The notes under the pieces: model-generated | Seen by the model: only the letters and a program-made list of their open reading frames with translations | Told to the model about the DNA's origin: nothing | The model's database searches: none | Translations under genes and position numbers: made by a program | Shown: piece after piece, positions 1 through 5,379 of the stretch | Layout of the letters: every line of letters starts with the position of its first letter | Position numbering within the stretch: position 1 is the first letter of the stretch | From: an uncultured Atopobium sp. | Lineage (GTDB): Bacteria; Actinomycetota; Coriobacteriia; Coriobacteriales; Atopobiaceae | Assembly: GCA_947252455.1 (NCBI GenBank) | Contig: CAMXVQ010000050.1 | Span: 1 to 5,393, forward strand | Direction: 5' to 3' | Length of the DNA stretch: 5,393 bases

Positions 1-126
1 GTTCGTTCATTTGCTGCAATTATTGATGGTGAATGTGACGACTTGCCCGAGCAAGCATTTCGTTATGCGGGAACCATCGAAGATGTACGCAAGCGCGCTG
101 AAGCTATGAAAGATAGCACGCACTAA
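1..126 (+). CDS. atpD: F1Fo-ATP synthase beta subunit, C-terminal end (partial)
   Basis: The reading frame is open from the first base and ends at TAA 124-126, giving the last 41 residues of a protein whose start lies outside the window. The visible sequence has the pattern SFAAIIDGECDDLPEQAFR followed by YAGTIEDVRKRAEAM. This is the typical C-terminal end of the catalytic beta subunit (SFxxIxDGxxDDLPExAFxxxGTIEDV in the family). The beta subunit carries the catalytic nucleotide sites of the membrane-bound ATP synthase, but its Walker motifs lie upstream and cannot be checked here. The identity is supported by the epsilon subunit gene 38 nt downstream, which is the standard bacterial atp operon order. 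The final residues KDSTH are a short variable tail. Confidence 0.95.
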   Translation, partial: VRSFAAIIDGECDDLPEQAFRYAGTIEDVRKRAEAMKDSTH

Positions 127-147
127 TTTGGGTTTGGTACAAGAATC

Positions 148-153
148 GGGAGA
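148..153 (+). promoter_or_regulatory. Ribosome binding site deciding the atpC start
   Basis: GGGAGA ends 10 nt before ATG 164. The longer frame that opens with TTG at 128 has no purine-rich site in front of it and adds 12 residues not typical of the epsilon subunit. This site therefore favours the ATG start. Confidence 0.6.
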
Positions 154-163
154 TACAATAGCA

Positions 164-589
164 ATGGCCGAGTTAACATGCCAATTTGTTCGACCTGACA
201 AACTAATATATGAAGGTCTCGTCAAAAGTCTCATTTTGGTTACACAAAATGGTGAGCTTGGCGTGTGGCCTGGTCATGCGCACGAGATTTGTTCGTTGGG
301 CGATGGCGTTGTACGCTTGCATCATCTTGACGAAGATGGTGGCGGCACCGATAACGTTGTTGTGTCGGGTGGTTATGCCGAAATTGCACCTGATGGTGTT
401 ATTATTCTTGCCGATCATGCTCGTCTCGCAAATGATATTGATCCCGATGTGGTTACTGAAACCAGACAAAAAGCACTTGATGCGCTCGAAAATTTGGATG
501 AAAGTGATAATCGTAGCGCCTATTACGAGCAGAAAATTAAGTGGTGTAATATGCTTTTAAAAGAAGAGCAAAAGTTAAGACAACAATAA
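164..589 (+). CDS. atpC: F1Fo-ATP synthase epsilon subunit
   Basis: This 141-residue protein is the epsilon subunit of the ATP synthase central stalk. It couples rotor movement to the catalytic head and in many bacteria inhibits ATP hydrolysis. Residues 1-88 form the N-terminal beta-sandwich, with the family signatures LTCQFVRPDKLIYEG (4-18), NGELGVWPGHA (29-39), GDGVVRL (46-52) and GGYAEIAPDGVIILADHA (69-86). DID at 91-93 leads into the C-terminal helical hairpin (about 94-141), which is rich in K, E and Q. The length fits the usual 130-140 residues. A TTG start at 128 is possible, but ATG 164 has a better ribosome site and begins where the family begins. The proline usual after PGHA is His40 here, a minor variation. 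It is the last gene of the operon, followed by a strong terminator. Confidence 0.95.
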   Translation: MAELTCQFVRPDKLIYEGLVKSLILVTQNGELGVWPGHAHEICSLGDGVVRLHHLDEDGGGTDNVVVSGGYAEIAPDGVIILADHARLANDIDPDVVTETRQKALDALENLDESDNRSAYYEQKIKWCNMLLKEEQKLRQQ

Positions 590-664
590 TCCTTGATGTG
601 TTTGTCTATAATGACTCTTTGCTGTTCGTGTTTAATCTGTGCATAAGATGGGTCTAAAAATGGT

Positions 665-692
665 AAGAGCATTGCATATGCAATGCTCTTTT
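665..692 (+). terminator. Rho-independent terminator of the atp operon
   Basis: A perfect 26-bp palindrome runs from 665 to 690: arms AAGAGCATTGC and GCAATGCTCTT around an ATAT loop, which can itself close. It runs directly into TTTT (689-692) and a T-rich stretch (TTGTTATTCTTCTT). It sits 75 nt after the atpC stop, as expected for the end of the operon. The reverse strand lacks a good T-run after the stem, so termination is probably one-directional. Confidence 0.88.
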
Positions 693-733
693 GTTATTCT
701 TCTTCACGCATATTTTAAGCTTGTTTTTTGCTT

Positions 734-750
734 ACACCAAAATGTGGTGT
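734..750. promoter_or_regulatory. 17-bp inverted repeat upstream of murA (candidate operator)
   Basis: ACACCA (734-739) and TGGTGT (745-750) are exact reverse complements separated by AAATG. The repeat lies 70 nt before the murA start, after the atp terminator, where a promoter is expected. No T-run follows, so it is not a terminator. I could not fit a convincing -35/-10 pair nearby; TAAAAT at 767-772 is the best -10-like hexamer but has no matching -35. Whether a protein binds the repeat is unknown. Confidence 0.3.
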
Positions 751-819
751 TGCTGTATTTTGGGAGTAAAATAAGCATAGATACTAAACCTTAGACATGA
801 GTATATTCAAGGAGGAAGT

Positions 820-2100
820 ATGGAAGTCATACGTGTTGAAGGCGGCTATCCTATAACAGGGGAAGTTACTGTTGAAGGAGCAAAAAATTCCGCTCTTAAG
901 CTTATGGCTGCAACTATATTGGCTCCTGGTGTTACCACACTTACCAACGTTCCCAACATATCTGATGTACATGTAATGGGAAAAGTACTTACCTATTTAG
1001 GTGCAAAAATTACCGTAAAAAATTTGCACGAACTCGAAATTGATACAACCAATATTAACCGTTGGGATGCACCCTATCATCTTGTTGCTCAAATGCGTGC
1101 TTCAACTGCTGTTTTAGGGCCTCTTCTTGCACGTTTTCATAAAGTGGTGGTGGCTATGCCAGGCGGTTGCAACATCGGTGCTCGAAAAATCGATATGCAC
1201 ATTTTAGGTTTAGAAGCCTTAGGCGTTACGTTTGATATCAGCCACGGCAATATTCATGCAAAGGATGAGCACGGGCTTCGCGGTACGTTAGTTTCTTTGG
1301 AATTCCCAAGTGTCGGTGCAACCGAAAATCTTATGATGGCTTCCGTGCACGCGCAAGGTGTAACCACCATCGAAAACGCTGCTCGTGAGCCCGAAATTGT
1401 TGACTTGGCTAACTTTCTTAAAGAAATGGGTGCAAAAATTAAAGGTGCTGGCACACCTATCATCGAGATTGAAGGAGTATCCGAGGAGCTTCATCCCGTT
1501 GAACGCCATAAGGTGGTTGGTGATCGCATCGAAGCGGGAACGTTTATTGCGCTTGGCGGTTTGTGTGGAGATCCCGTTGAAGTTAAGGGATTTAATCCTA
1601 AGCATTTATCTCTTGTCCTTAAAAAGTACGAAATGATGGGCTTGTCTATCGAACAAGGAAACGATTTTGTACGTGTTCAGCGCCAATGTCCTATTAATTC
1701 TGTTGATATTCAAACGTTGCCGTATCCAGGCTTTCCAACTGATATGCAAGCACAAACTGTGTGTCTTTTGGCGCTTGGCAATTCAAGCTGTGTTGTAACC
1801 GAGAATGTATTTGAAAACCGCTTTATGTTTGCAAGCGAGCTGCAGCGTATGGGTGCTGATATTCGTCTTGAAGGCCATCATGCCGTTATTCACGGAATTT
1901 CTCGTTTCTCTGGTACCAATGTTAAATCGCCCGACCTGCGCGGAGGTGCTGCGCTCGTGATGGCAGGCCTTGTTGCAGATGGCTATACCACGGTGTCTGC
2001 GATTCAGCACATCGATAGAGGATATGAAAACTTTGTACCAAAATTACAGTCGTTAGGTGCACATATACGAAGAATGCAGATAGAAGATGAAGAAATATAA
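820..2100 (+). CDS. murA: UDP-N-acetylglucosamine 1-carboxyvinyltransferase
   Basis: MurA transfers the enolpyruvyl group of phosphoenolpyruvate to the 3'-OH of UDP-GlcNAc, the first committed step of cytoplasmic peptidoglycan precursor synthesis. The 426-residue length is close to the family's 417-430. The two-domain EPSP-synthase-like fold is evident. Key residues are present: K22-N23 in GAKNSALK, R93 in MRAS, catalytic C117 in PGGCNIGARKIDMHI (Cys115 in E. coli numbering), R122, DR at 235-236, D308 in GFPTDMQAQ (E. coli Asp305), DLRGG at 372-376, and R400 in IDRGYENF (E. coli Arg397). Having Cys rather than Asp at 117 means the residue alkylated by fosfomycin is present. The start is firm: AAGGAGG at 809-815 precedes ATG by 4 nt. 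It probably has its own promoter, since the atp terminator lies upstream. I see no sign of damage. Confidence 0.97.
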   Translation: MEVIRVEGGYPITGEVTVEGAKNSALKLMAATILAPGVTTLTNVPNISDVHVMGKVLTYLGAKITVKNLHELEIDTTNINRWDAPYHLVAQMRASTAVLGPLLARFHKVVVAMPGGCNIGARKIDMHILGLEALGVTFDISHGNIHAKDEHGLRGTLVSLEFPSVGATENLMMASVHAQGVTTIENAAREPEIVDLANFLKEMGAKIKGAGTPIIEIEGVSEELHPVERHKVVGDRIEAGTFIALGGLCGDPVEVKGFNPKHLSLVLKKYEMMGLSIEQGNDFVRVQRQCPINSVDIQTLPYPGFPTDMQAQTVCLLALGNSSCVVTENVFENRFMFASELQRMGADIRLEGHHAVIHGISRFSGTNVKSPDLRGGAALVMAGLVADGYTTVSAIQHIDRGYENFVPKLQSLGAHIRRMQIEDEEI

Positions 2101-2105
2101 GCATT

Positions 2106-2125
2106 TTATGTATACAATTGCATAA
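2106..2125. repeat. Imperfect 20-bp palindrome between murA and the regulator gene
   Basis: TTATG (2106-2110) and CATAA (2121-2125) are inverted around a 10-nt AT-rich centre that contains the palindrome TGTATACA (2109-2116). There is no GC-rich stem and no T-run, so it does not look like a terminator. Its position upstream of a metal-dependent regulator would suit an autoregulatory site, but it does not match the DtxR or MntR operator consensus that I know. This is speculative. Confidence 0.2.
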
Positions 2126-2246
2126 GCAGGTCATTAAGACATGTTTTGTTGAAGATCTTTAATTACAATGAAATATATTCGTTGAATGTGGTACATGTCA
2201 CTAAAGACGTATTACGATGCACTATTGGATGGGGAATACGCTGCAT

Positions 2247-2255
2247 AGGGAGAGA
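2247..2255 (+). promoter_or_regulatory. Ribosome binding site deciding the dtxR-family gene start
   Basis: AGGGAGAGA, with GGGAG ending 7 nt before ATG 2260, is the only good ribosome site in the region. It excludes the longer frame from TTG 2146 and favours ATG 2260 over the internal ATG at 2299. Confidence 0.7.
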
Positions 2256-2259
2256 GACT

Positions 2260-2682
2260 ATGGCTAATACGGCAGAAAAAGCATGGCATCGCTTAACCAT
2301 GGCGAGTGAAGATTATTTAGAAACAATATATCGCATTATGCAAGAAGAGAATGCTTTTGAAGGAATTCGGTCAAAAGATGTTGCAGACCAGCTTGAGGTT
2401 TCAAAAGCAAGTGTTAATAAGGCGCTGAATGTTCTCAAAGAAAACGGCTATGTTGAACAGAATCGGTATGGCCGCATTCAACTAACTGACACGGGTAGGG
2501 AATACGCCGCACATATTTGGCGTTGTCACCGCATGATTCGCTCATTTTTAGTTCAAGATTTAGGCGTGGCAAGCGAAATTGCCGATGATGAGGCATGTCT
2601 TATGGAGCATGCCATATCAACCGATACACAGAATAGATGGCTTGCATATCTGGATAAACAAGGTATAACCATTGAAGAATAA
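2260..2682 (+). CDS. DtxR/MntR-family metal-dependent transcriptional regulator
   Basis: This 140-residue cytoplasmic DNA-binding protein, of the same length class as B. subtilis MntR (142 aa), should repress metal uptake or related genes when its metal is bound. Residues 14-80 form the N-terminal winged helix-turn-helix: SEDYLETIY, then SKDVADQLEVSKASVNKALNVLKENGYV (38-65, recognition helix about 48-60), then the wing (66-78). Residues 81-140 are the dimerisation and metal domain, with HRMIRSFL (90-97) and DEACLMEHAIS (110-120). Predicted ligands are D18, E21, H90, C113, E116 and H117. D18/E21 match MntR, while C113 matches the DtxR Cys102 position. DtxR ancillary-site residues Glu83 and His98 are replaced (R94 and D109). 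There is no C-terminal SH3-like domain. The effector, iron or manganese, cannot be decided from sequence. It may be read from murA, since no clear terminator intervenes. No metal transporter is visible nearby. Confidence 0.9.
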   Translation: MANTAEKAWHRLTMASEDYLETIYRIMQEENAFEGIRSKDVADQLEVSKASVNKALNVLKENGYVEQNRYGRIQLTDTGREYAAHIWRCHRMIRSFLVQDLGVASEIADDEACLMEHAISTDTQNRWLAYLDKQGITIEE

Positions 2683-2699
2683 TATAGAGGCATGTGCAG

Positions 2700-2718
2700 A
2701 AAGCCTTTTGTGGACTTT
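2700..2718 (+). terminator. Weak candidate terminator after the dtxR-family gene
   Basis: AAAGCC (2700-2705) can pair with GGACTTT (2712-2718) around TTTTGT with one bulged A, giving a 6-bp stem. It begins 17 nt after the stop codon and is followed by a loosely T-rich stretch (CTTTTGTCTGTTTTG). The stem is short and the T-run is not contiguous, so termination would be weak. Confidence 0.25.
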
Positions 2719-2741
2719 AGAACTTTTGTCTGTTTTGTGCT

Positions 2742-2764
2742 ACCGTATCAAAAAGATACACGGT
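2742..2764. repeat. Hairpin-forming inverted repeat upstream of galU
   Basis: GTATC (2745-2749) and GATAC (2755-2759) flank an AAAAA loop. ACC (2742-2744) can extend the stem by pairing with GGT (2762-2764) past a 2-nt bulge. No T-run follows on either strand, so it is not an obvious terminator. It may be an operator or simply chance. Confidence 0.25.
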
Positions 2765-2809
2765 TAGTATAAACTTTTATGCATACTTGTTCTTTTATGG
2801 AAAACAAAT

Positions 2810-2840
2810 AAAACACGAAGAAATACTCGTGTGTTTGTGT
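2810..2840 (+). terminator. Hairpin with T-rich tail just upstream of galU (terminator or attenuator candidate)
   Basis: ACACGA (2813-2818) pairs with TCGTGT (2827-2832) around an 8-nt loop. AAA (2810-2812) can pair with TTT (2834-2836) past a bulged G, and the tail reads TTTGTGTTT. It could end transcription from the regulator gene, but it lies only 35-65 nt before the galU ATG. The galU promoter would then have to overlap it (TATTAT at 2846-2851 is a -10-like hexamer with no good -35). An attenuator on a galU leader is the alternative. Confidence 0.3.
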
Positions 2841-2874
2841 TTCGGTATTATCATCGTGTAAGAAAGGAACCACT

Positions 2875-3792
2875 ATGAAGGCCATTATTCCTGCGGCAGG
2901 ACTTGGTACTCGCTTTTTACCTGCTACTAAAGTAACTCCAAAGGAATTATTGCCGGTTCTTAACAAACCCGTTATTCAGTACGTGGTAGAAGAGGCACTT
3001 GAGCCCGATGATGTTGATGGTGTAGTTATTATCAATTCTCATGAAAAGCCTCAGATAGATTCTTATTTTCAGCATAACGAAATACTTGAGCGGTATTTGC
3101 ATGATCGCGCAAAGAACGCAGAAGCTCAAATGGTGCAAGAGTCCGAATCTTTGCCTATAAACTTTGTATATCAAGATAAACCGTTAGGTCTAGGTCATGC
3201 AGTTCATTGTGCAGCCCCTTATACCAATGATGAGCGCTTTTTTGTACTGTTGGGCGATTATTTTGTTCCTGACCGTCAAATGTGCGTTCGCATGAAGCAA
3301 ATTTCAGACGAACATGCTGGCGCATCTGTTATTGCGGTTGCTTGCGTTCCCCAAGATCAGGTGAGCAGATACGGCATCATTGCAGGTGAGCAGGTGGGTA
3401 CGCTTAAAGGTTTTGAAGGCGCTGCCTCAGATGAAGAAGGCGCAGTTTGGAAGATTTCTGGTTTGGTTGAAAAACCAAAGCCCGAAGAAGCTCCTAGTCA
3501 CCTTTTCATTGTCGGCCGTTATTTATTAACTCCGCGTGTAATGGAGCTGCTTGCAACGCAGGGCGTGGGCGCTGGCGGAGAAATTCAGCTTACCGATGCT
3601 ATGGAACGCGTGCTTGCCGAAGAAGAAATGTACGCACTAGTTGTTGACATTAACGAAGGCTGCGACACAGGAACTCCAGCCGCTTGGGCAGCAACAAACG
3701 CTCGTATAGCTCTGCTTAATCCCGATATTCGCCCAACGTTTATTGAAGCGCTTAACGATGACGCTCTCTCAGTTTTAAAATCGGCATTGTAG
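2875..3792 (+). CDS. galU: UTP-glucose-1-phosphate uridylyltransferase
   Basis: This 305-residue protein (E. coli GalU is 302) belongs to the GT-A-like nucleotidyltransferase family that makes UDP-glucose from UTP and glucose-1-phosphate. UDP-glucose feeds glycolipids, capsule, wall polymers and galactose metabolism. The N-terminal nucleotide loop is GLGTRFLPATKVTPKELLPV (9-28), followed by KPVIQYVVEEAL. Other family features are QDKPLGLGHAV (100-110), LLGD with the metal-binding Asp128 (125-128), SRYGII (164-169), LVEKPKPEEAPS (197-208), IVGRYLL (212-218) and GEIQLTDAM (235-243). The last conserved loop reads GCDTGTPAAW (262-271), whereas many GalUs have YDxGxKxGY; Asp264 and Gly266 remain but no Lys follows. 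AGAAAGGA (2861-2868) precedes ATG by 6 nt. The 192-nt gap upstream suggests its own promoter. It precedes a phosphohexomutase-like gene, a functionally logical neighbour. Confidence 0.93.
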   Translation: MKAIIPAAGLGTRFLPATKVTPKELLPVLNKPVIQYVVEEALEPDDVDGVVIINSHEKPQIDSYFQHNEILERYLHDRAKNAEAQMVQESESLPINFVYQDKPLGLGHAVHCAAPYTNDERFFVLLGDYFVPDRQMCVRMKQISDEHAGASVIAVACVPQDQVSRYGIIAGEQVGTLKGFEGAASDEEGAVWKISGLVEKPKPEEAPSHLFIVGRYLLTPRVMELLATQGVGAGGEIQLTDAMERVLAEEEMYALVVDINEGCDTGTPAAWAATNARIALLNPDIRPTFIEALNDDALSVLKSAL

Positions 3793-3871
3793 CAGAGAGT
3801 ACGATAAAGGCAGCAATGAAAACAGCAATAAATGCGATCATAGATTTGGCATTATACGTTTCAGCGCATTC

Positions 3872-3877
3872 TATAAT
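3872..3877 (+). promoter_or_regulatory. Consensus -10 element upstream of the phosphohexomutase-like gene
   Basis: TATAAT is an exact sigma-70 -10 hexamer. A good -35-like hexamer, TTGGCA (3846-3851), is present, but the 20-nt spacer is longer than the preferred 17. Initiation would fall near 3884, giving a leader of about 40 nt to ATG 3925. That would exclude the alternative TTG 3877 and GTG 3880 starts from the message. Confidence 0.4.
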
Positions 3878-3924
3878 TGGTGTATTTTGCAACAATCGAG
3901 CCGGAATGTTTTTGGGTAATCGAA

Positions 3925-5379
3925 ATGAATATTGTACATTTTGGATCTAATGGCTGGCATGCTCGGTTTGATGAGGCTCTCACACCCCAAGCTCTTTATA
4001 GTGTTGCCCTAACGCTTGCTCATTTATATGAGGCCGAAAAAGCTCGCTCAACCATTCTTGTAGGCTATGACACCAGAAGTCAATCGCGCATGCTTGCCTA
4101 TGTTGTGGCTGCAACGATGGCCGATCAGGGCTATTCTGTTCGCGTTTTAAATTATGCGGTAACAACTCCCATGATAAGCTTTATGATGAGCGATTCTTCT
4201 TATGCACTGGGGATTATGCTTTCTGGTGCCGATTATGCTGGAACTTACGGCGGCGTCGTGTTGCGTGCGCGTGGAGGCGGTCTGGTAGCCGCTAACATAT
4301 GGTCTCAGCTTGATGGCCTTGTTGAGCAGACAATTCCCGATGAAACGCAGCAGCTTATCACAGCGCTTACCAATCACGAAATTTCTTTAGAAGATCTTGA
4401 TCGCACGCTTGTTGCCTCGCGTCAAGATGCGCGTTTGCTCTATAAAAAAGAGATTCTCGCCTTTGTAAAAAACATGGCACCACATGGTTTGTATCGTCCA
4501 CTTACCGTCGTACTCGACTATATGCATGGAGCAACAAGTGGCATTGCTGCCGAATTGTTTGAGGCTCTTGGCTGTAAAGTTATTACCACACGCCAGGGTG
4601 CGCGCGATGATTTTGGCGGTGTACATCCCTGTCCAATTAAACCGTGGACTAAACACAGCTATGAAGTTTTACGCTCGGCACAGGCTGATGTAGCAGTTAT
4701 ATATGATGGTGACGGAATGCGTTTTAGCTTAATAGATAACAAAGCCCAGCAAGTGCCGCTTCACCTTATTGCCCCATGTATTCTTGATTTTCTTGTACGC
4801 TTTTGCGGTGAGCGTGGGCGTGTGGTTACTACACAGGCAAGCTCAGTAAGAATCTGTCGCCTTGCCGAACAGCTGAACTGTGAAACAAGTATTGTACCAG
4901 TAGGTTATGCTCGTATTGCCGATGAGCTTACCGAAGGCGACGTCTTACTAGCGTGCGATGAATATGCAGGTATATGTGTTCCTGGTTTTGGTATATGGCG
5001 CGATGGCATATTAGCGTCGCTGCTTGTAATTCGCTATCTGCAAATGAGAAACGAAGGGCTTCATACAATTATTGCCAAGATGAGCTCTGACCTTGGCAAT
5101 ATGGATTATATTCGCAAGGATTTGCGCCTCGATCCAGCTAAAATGCAAACATTTTCTACCATGTTACCCGGTGTTAATCCTGCAAGTATTGCGCAAAAAA
5201 CTCCTTGTGCAGTAAGCCATGCAGATGGTTTGCGTCTTGCGTTTGAAGATGGGTCGTGGATCATGCTGCGTCCTTCGCGTACGCAGCCTACAGTTCGTAT
5301 TTATGCCGAAGCGCCTAATCTAGCCGAAAGAAATGAGCTCTTACGCGCAGCATACGCGCTCGCCCAAAGTAAGCTCTAA
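3925..5379 (+). CDS. Phosphohexomutase-family protein lacking the catalytic serine (probable pseudoenzyme)
   Basis: This intact 484-residue protein has the four-domain layout of phosphoglucomutase/phosphomannomutase enzymes, which normally interconvert hexose 6- and 1-phosphates through a phosphoserine. Rough domains are I 1-135, II 160-270, III 275-385 and IV 410-484. Recognisable family landmarks are FGSNGWHA (6-13), VGYDTR (46-51), TTPMISF (80-86), GIMLSGADYAGTYGG (96-110), DYMHGATSG (198-206), FGGVHPCPI (230-238), DGDGMR (261-266), CDEYAG then WRDGILASLL (344-349, 358-367) and RPSRTQPTVRIYAEAP (449-464). Against the family, TASHNP is SGADYA (Ser to Ala102), the metal loop loses its third Asp (Met265), GEESGG is CDEYAG, GWR is GWH and RPSGTEP is RPSRTQP. 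Normal mutase activity is therefore unlikely; this is inference from motifs. It follows galU, so a regulatory or binding role in UDP-glucose supply is possible. ATG 3925 has only a weak ribosome site (TGGGT, 3913-3917); TTG 3877 would overlap the putative -10. Confidence 0.85.
   Translation: MNIVHFGSNGWHARFDEALTPQALYSVALTLAHLYEAEKARSTILVGYDTRSQSRMLAYVVAATMADQGYSVRVLNYAVTTPMISFMMSDSSYALGIMLSGADYAGTYGGVVLRARGGGLVAANIWSQLDGLVEQTIPDETQQLITALTNHEISLEDLDRTLVASRQDARLLYKKEILAFVKNMAPHGLYRPLTVVLDYMHGATSGIAAELFEALGCKVITTRQGARDDFGGVHPCPIKPWTKHSYEVLRSAQADVAVIYDGDGMRFSLIDNKAQQVPLHLIAPCILDFLVRFCGERGRVVTTQASSVRICRLAEQLNCETSIVPVGYARIADELTEGDVLLACDEYAGICVPGFGIWRDGILASLLVIRYLQMRNEGLHTIIAKMSSDLGNMDYIRKDLRLDPAKMQTFSTMLPGVNPASIAQKTPCAVSHADGLRLAFEDGSWIMLRPSRTQPTVRIYAEAPNLAERNELLRAAYALAQSKL

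Noticed and set aside
128..163. Longer atpC starting at TTG 128
   Set aside because: The extra 12 residues do not resemble the epsilon N-terminus and lack a ribosome site; ATG 164 is preceded by GGGAGA and starts where the family starts.
210..560. 116-codon forward frame overlapping atpC
   Set aside because: It lies out of frame within atpC, whose family signatures are continuous; the product shows no recognisable features.
1288..1605. 105-codon reverse-strand frame inside murA
   Set aside because: It is wholly within a well-supported gene, has no ribosome site or recognisable domain, and reads as an antisense shadow. The same holds for the other reverse-strand frames in the window.
2146..2259. 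N-terminal extension of the dtxR-family protein from TTG 2146
   Set aside because: The 38 added residues show no domain, and AGGGAGAGA sits directly before ATG 2260.
3760..3805. CTCTC/GAGAG pairing across the galU stop as a terminator
   Set aside because: The pairing needs a loop of more than 20 nt, has only about five base pairs and no T-run follows.
3877..3924. Mutase-like protein starting at TTG 3877 or GTG 3880
   Set aside because: These codons overlap or abut the consensus TATAAT at 3872-3877, have no ribosome site, and precede the FGxxGW motif by more than the family normally has.
3925..5379. Calling the mutase-like gene a decayed pseudogene
   Set aside because: The frame is uninterrupted for 484 codons at normal family length, with conserved scaffold motifs and ordinary codon use; only catalytic positions are changed.
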